Part shown: positions 60,270-64,000 of the stretch, piece after piece
Layout: the number at the start of each line of letters is the position of its first letter
Position numbering within the stretch: position 1 is the stretch's first letter
From: Streptomyces sp. DvalAA-43
GTDB lineage: Bacteria; Actinomycetota; Actinomycetes; Streptomycetales; Streptomycetaceae
Assembly (NCBI RefSeq): GCF_900091725.1
Contig: NZ_FMBW01000065.1
Span: 37,850 to 101,849, forward strand
Length of the DNA stretch: 64,000 bases
Direction: 5' to 3'
Position numbers and translations under genes: made by a program
The notes under the pieces: generated by a model
Told to the model about the DNA's origin: nothing
Seen by the model: the letters and a program-made list of their open reading frames with translations, nothing else
Databases searched by the model: none

Positions 60270-61165
60270 GCCTCGCCCCGCGCGCGGTACTGGTCCACCG
60301 CACCACCGAGTACGAGGAGTTGCTGGCTCGCCACGGCACGCACGGACAGGCCGCCTTCTTCCTCTCCAGCCGGGGCCGGTCCATCGACGAGGTGGCGCGG
60401 CGGCACGGGCAGACCCGGCAGGCGCTGGCCGATGTGGCGGCGGCCGTACCGCTGCAGTGGCGCCAGTCGCGGGTGGAGCGCGCGGACCTCGACCGCTTCC
60501 TGTTCGGCCCGGAGGACGTGGTGGTCGTCGTCGGGCAGGACGGACTGGTCGCCAACGCCGCCAAGTACCTCTCCGGCCAGCCCGTCGTGGGCATCGACAC
60601 CGACCCCGGACGCAATCCGGGCGTGCTCGTCCGCCACCGTCCCCAGGACGCGGCCGCCCTGCTCCGGGCGGCCGCGTCCCCCGGCGGAACGGCGGACGAG
60701 CTCACCATGGTCGAGGCGGTGGCCGACGACACCCAGCGCCTCCTCGCGCTCAACGAGATCTACCTCGGCCCGCCCGGCCATCAGACCGCCCGCTACCGGC
60801 TCGGCCCGGACGCCCCCGGCGCCGCCGCCGAACCGCAGGCGTCCTCCGGCGTCCTGGTCGGCACCGGCACCGGCGCCACCGGCTGGCTCCGCTCGCTGTG
60901 GCAGGAACGCCGCAGCGAACTCCCCCTCCCCGCCCCCACCGACCCGCGCCTCCTCTGGTTCGTCAGGGAGGCCTGGCCGTCCCCCGCGACCGGCACCTCG
61001 CTGGTCGCGGGCGAACTGGGGAGCGGGCAGGGACTGAGGCTCACCGTCGAGTCCGACCGGGTGATGGTCTTCGGCGACGGAATGGAGAGTGACGCACTGG
61101 AACTGACCTGGGGGCAGACGGTACGGCTCGCCATCTCGGCGAACTCGCTGCGCCTGACCGTCTGA
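60266..61165 (+). CDS. NAD-kinase-like protein coupled to the SPFH gene
   Basis: A 299-residue protein of the ATP-NAD kinase/diacylglycerol kinase fold. The nucleotide-binding GGDGT motif appears as VVVGQDGLVANAAKYL. The second conserved region is VLVGTGTGATGWLRSL, and a C-terminal beta-rich half ends GQTVRLAISANSLRLTV. Both motifs deviate from canonical NAD kinase (GQDGL for GGDGT), and the housekeeping NAD kinase should be elsewhere. Substrate may differ. The N-terminal ~75 residues are extra relative to small NAD kinases. The start overlaps the SPFH stop (ATGA). Confidence 0.75.
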   Translation: MSLAPRAVLVHRTTEYEELLARHGTHGQAAFFLSSRGRSIDEVARRHGQTRQALADVAAAVPLQWRQSRVERADLDRFLFGPEDVVVVVGQDGLVANAAKYLSGQPVVGIDTDPGRNPGVLVRHRPQDAAALLRAAASPGGTADELTMVEAVADDTQRLLALNEIYLGPPGHQTARYRLGPDAPGAAAEPQASSGVLVGTGTGATGWLRSLWQERRSELPLPAPTDPRLLWFVREAWPSPATGTSLVAGELGSGQGLRLTVESDRVMVFGDGMESDALELTWGQTVRLAISANSLRLTV

Positions 61166-61309
61166 CCTCCCGGCCCGAGGCGCCGAGGCCCAGGCGAGCG
61201 ACCCGCGCGGAGGGCGGCGACACGGCTGTCCGTAGGCTGCCGGGTACGACCGGAGTGCCGGGCCCCACGCCCGTGGCACTCCCCACCTGCGCACATCACA
61301 GGGAGCACC

Positions 61310-61810
61310 ATGCAGGCCACCCGCTCGGACACCTCTTCCCGCAACACCCGCCCGCCGCAGGCCCAGGCGGCGCTCGGCGTGGGCGTCGTCGTCCAGGACG
61401 ACCAGGGACGGGTCCTCCTCGGCAGGCACCACGGCGGGACGTGGGAGCTGCCCGGCGGCAAGGTCGACCCCACCCATGAGTCCATCGCCGAGGCCGCCGT
61501 GCGCGAGCTGCGGGAGGAGACGGGGCTGGAGGTCGGCGCGGAGAACGTACGGGTCTTCGCCATGCTCCACGACGTGGTCGGGGGGATCAACCGGGTGTCG
61601 ATGGGCGCCGCGGTGACCATCGCCTCGGCGAGCCCGCGGGTGACCGAGCCCCATCTGATCAGCACCTGGCAGTGGACCGGGCTCGACGCCCTGCCGGGAC
61701 CGTTGTTCGCCCCCTCCGCCCAGGTGCTCGCGGCCTGGCGGCCGGACCTCTCGATCGAGCATCCGCCCGCCCACCGGCTGATGATCGCGGACGCCGTGGA
61801 CGGCGCATAA
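61310..61810 (+). CDS. Nudix hydrolase
   Basis: A 166-residue Nudix protein. The Nudix box reads GGKVDPTHE, then AAVRELREETGLEV: the REUxEExGU part is intact, but there are six instead of five residues between the Gly and the first Glu, a one-residue insertion. The N-terminal VGVVVQDDQGRVLLGRHHGG is typical of MutT-like members. Substrate unknown; nucleotide diphosphates are likely. It follows the NAD-kinase-like gene after 144 bp. Confidence 0.9.
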   Translation: MQATRSDTSSRNTRPPQAQAALGVGVVVQDDQGRVLLGRHHGGTWELPGGKVDPTHESIAEAAVRELREETGLEVGAENVRVFAMLHDVVGGINRVSMGAAVTIASASPRVTEPHLISTWQWTGLDALPGPLFAPSAQVLAAWRPDLSIEHPPAHRLMIADAVDGA

Positions 61811-61865
61811 CCTTGCCCCATTAACCGTTTGTCTAGGCATCGTAGGCAGAGTTAGCGTCCCTCGC

Positions 61866-62360
61866 ATGAAGGCCGTGACTGAGCAGGACATCCGCACATC
61901 GTTCATCAACTGCTCCAAGGGGGAGGCGAAGCGGCTGCCACTGCCCCGCGATCTCGACGAGCTGCCCTGGGACGATCTGGACTTCCTGGGGTGGCGGGAT
62001 CTCTCCGCCCCCGGACGCAGCTACATCGTCACCGAACGCGCCGGCGAACTCATCGGCGTGACGCTCCGCTTCCCTTCCCAGCAGCGTGGCTTCCTCCACC
62101 GGAGCATGTGCTCCCTGTGCCTCACCACGCACCCGGGGAACGGCGTCTCGCTGATGACCGCCCGCAAGACCGGCGCCGCCGGGCGCGAGGGCAATTCGGT
62201 CGGTCTGTACATCTGCACCGACCTCGCCTGCTCGCTGTACGTCCGGGGCAAGAAGGTCCCGGCGTCCGGCGGCCGCTTCAAGGAGAGCCTGACGCTGGAG
62301 GAGCAGGTGGAGCGGACCAGGACCAACCTCGACGCGTTTCTGGGCAAGCTCTACGGCTGA
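61866..62360 (+). CDS. FBP (FusB-like) zinc-finger domain protein
   Basis: A 164-residue protein resembling elongation factor G-binding FBP/FusB C-terminal domains. The zinc-binding cysteines are in RSMCSLCLTTHPG and GLYICTDLACSLYVRGK, and a helical N-terminus opens with FINCSKGEAKRLPLP. FusB-type proteins bind EF-G and help free stalled ribosomes; the actinobacterial ones are poorly studied. The gene appears to be the last chromosomal gene before the tRNA-Pro attachment remnant. Confidence 0.85.
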   Translation: MKAVTEQDIRTSFINCSKGEAKRLPLPRDLDELPWDDLDFLGWRDLSAPGRSYIVTERAGELIGVTLRFPSQQRGFLHRSMCSLCLTTHPGNGVSLMTARKTGAAGREGNSVGLYICTDLACSLYVRGKKVPASGGRFKESLTLEEQVERTRTNLDAFLGKLYG

Positions 62361-62494
62361 CCCGGATATCCGGCGCACCGCGCCCGCGAGCGGTGCGCCG
62401 GACCACACGGAGACAAGCAACTCAGCAGGCGGGAACAGGGCTTGCGCTCCGACGGTACGACGACGGGGCATTGTCCCCCGATCCCGGAAATGAC

Positions 62495-62532
62495 CAAGAG
62501 GCCGTGCCGGATATCTCCGATACGGCCTCTTG
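62495..62532 (-). terminator. tRNA-type hairpin terminator
   Basis: CAAGAGGCCGT and ACGGCCTCTTG pair perfectly over a 16-base loop, beyond the 3' end of the tRNA-Pro remnant. It is the expected position for the original tRNA terminator. Confidence 0.65.
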
Positions 62533-62549
62533 CCTGCGACTCTTTCGAG

Positions 62550-62591
62550 TCGGGACGACAGGATTTGAACCTGCGACCCCTTGACCCCCAG
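62550..62591 (-). other. 3' half of tRNA-Pro(GGG), attachment-site remnant
   Basis: On the minus strand the sequence from the GGG anticodon loop through the T-arm (GGTTCAAATCC) to the acceptor end (GTCGTCCCGA) matches a Streptomyces tRNA-Pro. The 5' half is absent: the bases beyond the anticodon (62592 onward) do not form a D-arm or the CGGGACG acceptor strand. Such 3'-half copies are left at one end of an element integrated in a tRNA gene. The intact gene would be at the other end, outside the window. The foreign side is to the right. Confidence 0.75.
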
Positions 62592-62814
62592 GAGTAAGGG
62601 TCAAGGGTATTTTCTGGATATAGCGGATCTAATCCGGGCGCGAGTTGTGCGTGTAGGCATGCATCGTGCACCACCGCGCGTACCGTGTGGTCCCCAACTG
62701 GTCCCCAGGATCGCTGTCCTGGCGGTGAGGATCGCTCTGGCGTCTCTGGTCACTGCAGGGTGGAGAGGGCAGGTTGACCGGCGGACTGTCAGTGCCTGCA
62801 CATAGCCTGCCGAC
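62592..62814. other. Gap right of the attachment remnant, mobile-DNA side
   Basis: No convincing gene. CCCTTGACCC-N10-GGGTCAAGGG forms a hairpin spanning the junction (62582-62606 area). A leftward reading near 62680-62720 (GDQLGTTRYARW) is reminiscent of integrase C-termini but too short to call. Confidence 0.4.
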
Positions 62815-63093
62815 ATGTCCTCGACTCGCGACGAGCTTCGCCACGTCACGCTCGGTTCCCCCTTCACACCTGAGGTTCCCCTGGGATCGACCCGGGACAT
62901 CCTCATCACCTGCCACGTCTCGGCGACAGGCAAGGGCAAGCTCCACGGAAGCCCCGAGTGCCGCACGCTGCGGTCAGCCGCCTCCGTGAACCAGATCGAC
63001 GTCCCATTCGGCGAAGCCGTGGCGCGGCTCTGCCCGAGCTGTCGGTGGCCTCTGCCCACAGACAGCCTCATCCTCCGCTCGGCGCCGCTGTGA
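62815..63093 (+). CDS. Small hypothetical protein with Cys pairs
   Basis: A 92-residue protein, MSSTRDELRHVTLGS onward. Cys/His residues in ILITCHVS, SPECRTLRSA and ARLCPSCRWP could form a zinc-binding knuckle. Family not recognised; similar small proteins occur on Streptomyces mobile elements. The start has only a weak ribosome-binding site, so it may be a remnant. It lies between the tRNA attachment remnant and broken transposases. Confidence 0.5.
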   Translation: MSSTRDELRHVTLGSPFTPEVPLGSTRDILITCHVSATGKGKLHGSPECRTLRSAASVNQIDVPFGEAVARLCPSCRWPLPTDSLILRSAPL

Positions 63094-63112
63094 CGGACTA
63101 GCCTGGCTGGAC

Positions 63113-63709
63113 ATGCGCCGCGGACAGCTGGGCAACGCCTCGCAGCGTTCCACAAACTCCAGCCCGATCCAGGCGCTGGACCGGTCTCAGCCGGTGCTGC
63201 CGATGATGCCGGGCATGCCCGAGCGGCGTACCCACGACTACATCCGTAACGGTCTGACCACCCTCTTCGCGGCCTTCGACGTCGCGACCGGCGAAGTCAT
63301 CACCTCGCTGCACCGTCGACACCGGGCAGCGGAGTTCAAGAAGTTCCTCATCAAGATCGAAAAGGAGGTTCCTGGGCATCTCCAGATCCACCTGATCTGC
63401 GACAACTATGGCACCCACAAGACGCCGGCCATCAAGGCATGGCTGGCCAAACACCCCCGATTCCACCTGCACTTCACCCCCACCGGTTCGTCCTGGATCA
63501 ACCAGGTGGAGAGGTGGTTCGGCTTCCTTGCCGACCAGAAGATCCGCCGCGGCTCCCACAAAAGCGTGCGTTCCCTGGAAGCCGACATCCGTGCGTGGGT
63601 CAAGGAGTGGAACGAAAACCCAACACCGTTCGTCTGGACCAAGACGGCCGAGGAGATCCTCGACTCCCTCGCCCGCTTCTGTCGAAGAATCTCCGGCGCA
63701 GGACACTAG
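63113..63709 (+). pseudogene. IS630-family transposase, N-terminally truncated
   Basis: Similarity to IS630-type DDE transposases begins at IQALDRSQPVLPMMPGMP (about 63170) and runs to the end: LICDNYGTHKTPAIKAWL with the second catalytic Asp, and SSWINQVERWFGFLADQKIR with the final Glu. The helix-turn-helix part and the first catalytic Asp, which precedes IQALDRSQ in full copies, are missing and replaced by unrelated sequence. It cannot be active. Confidence 0.85.
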
Positions 63710-63719
63710 TAGGGCTTTG

Positions 63720-64000
63720 TTAGGTGGTGTCGTAGGGCTGCCATGGGGTGGGTTGTCGGCAGGTGGGGCAGGTTCCGGTCCAGGTGGCCAGCAGATGTTG
63801 GAGGAGGTCCAGGGCCTGGTAGAGGGTCAGGCCCTGGCAGGGACTTTTGGGCAGGTCCGCTGTTCGGTCAGGAACAGGTGGGCGGCGGTGACGAGGGTGA
63901 CGTGGCGGTGCCAGCCGGTGAATGAGCGGCCTTCGAAGTGGTCGAGTCCGAGGGTGGTCTTCAGCTCGCGGTAGTCGTGTTCGATGCGCCACCGTAGTTT
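63720..64000 (-). pseudogene. IS701-like transposase C-terminal part, cut by the window edge and probably frameshifted
   Basis: Reading leftward from 64000, KLRWRIEHDYRELKTTLGLD, then HFEGRSFTGWHRHVTLVTAA, is the conserved C-terminal region of IS701/IS4-like transposases. That frame stops at 63827. The expected C-terminal continuation (LTLYQALDLLQHLLATWTGT, then CPTCRQ) lies in another frame ending at 63720, so a frameshift near 63840 (around CCCAAAAG) separates them. GGGCTTTGTTAGG at about 63714 may be the element end. The 5' part lies outside the window. Confidence 0.75.

Noticed and set aside
62550..62640. A complete tRNA-Pro gene
   Set aside because: No D-arm or 5' acceptor strand can be drawn from the bases beyond the anticodon loop.

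Overview
The window is chromosomal DNA of a high-GC actinomycete, almost certainly a Streptomyces. The evidence is the very GC-rich codon use, frequent GTG starts, ATGA-type gene overlaps, and typical Streptomyces families (StrR-type regulator, Pls/PosA-type synthetase, DUF574 methyltransferase, FBP-domain protein). Every call here is read by eye from sequence and motifs; no database search was run.

1) 1-17.1 kb is a biosynthetic gene cluster with the architecture of a pyrrolobenzodiazepine (PBD) assembly line. A loading A-PCP protein (3488-5287) has an adenylation pocket lacking the Asp used for alpha-amino acids. A C-A-PCP-reductase protein (11211-15845) has a proline-like code. Precursor supply comes from a class II DAHP synthase and a fused TrpE-TrpG anthranilate synthase. 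Ring oxidation comes from an HpaB/HpaC-like two-component monooxygenase and a SibG/salicylyl-CoA-hydroxylase-like flavoprotein. An MFS exporter, a MarR repressor and a StrR-type activator complete it. A palindrome TTTCC-N4-GGAAA lies before three transcription units and a degenerate copy before the large NRPS, suggesting one MarR regulon. No gene for proline alkylation or O-methylation is visible, but the left edge is cut.

2) 17.9-24.3 kb holds an iron-siderophore uptake operon (ATPase, lipoprotein, double FecCD permease, C39-like protein) behind an iron-box-like site, with an AraC regulator. 24.5-27.3 kb is a 14-TM MFS exporter with an added C-terminal domain, translationally coupled to its own MarR regulator.

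3) 27.3-34.7 kb has an OmpR-type two-component system, a small charged protein and a Pls/PosA-type membrane synthetase (poly-amino-acid type) with a BPL_N-domain partner. A direct repeat CTCAG-N6-CTCAG precedes three of these units and ties them together. 35-41 kb has a methyltransferase, an L,D-transpeptidase and two large secreted surface proteins.

4) 41.3-48.0 kb is the most unusual block: a class III nucleotide-cyclase-like protein next to a Crp/Fnr regulator, then a divergent operon with a small protein, an NTPase-like protein with a degenerate P-loop, a sigma-like protein, an AlpA-like HTH protein and a nucleoside-deoxyribosyltransferase/TIR-like protein. The cyclase, the small protein and the NTPase share a short motif APxG-x-[IV]-NTG-x-V-x-G-x-Q that looks like a homotypic (amyloid-signalling-like) adaptor. 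This is the best candidate for an undescribed signalling or conflict system.

5) 48.2-62.4 kb is mostly metabolic and housekeeping: AurF-like diiron oxygenase with ferredoxin-NADP reductase, secreted metallophosphatase, DoxX, FadH-like reductase with PadR, EamA and PAP2 membrane proteins, TetR, an SPFH plus NAD-kinase-like pair, Nudix and FBP proteins. Several carry striking palindromic operators.

6) 62.5-64.0 kb is a junction with mobile DNA: the 3' half of a tRNA-Pro gene (an attachment-site remnant), then a small protein and two broken transposase genes.
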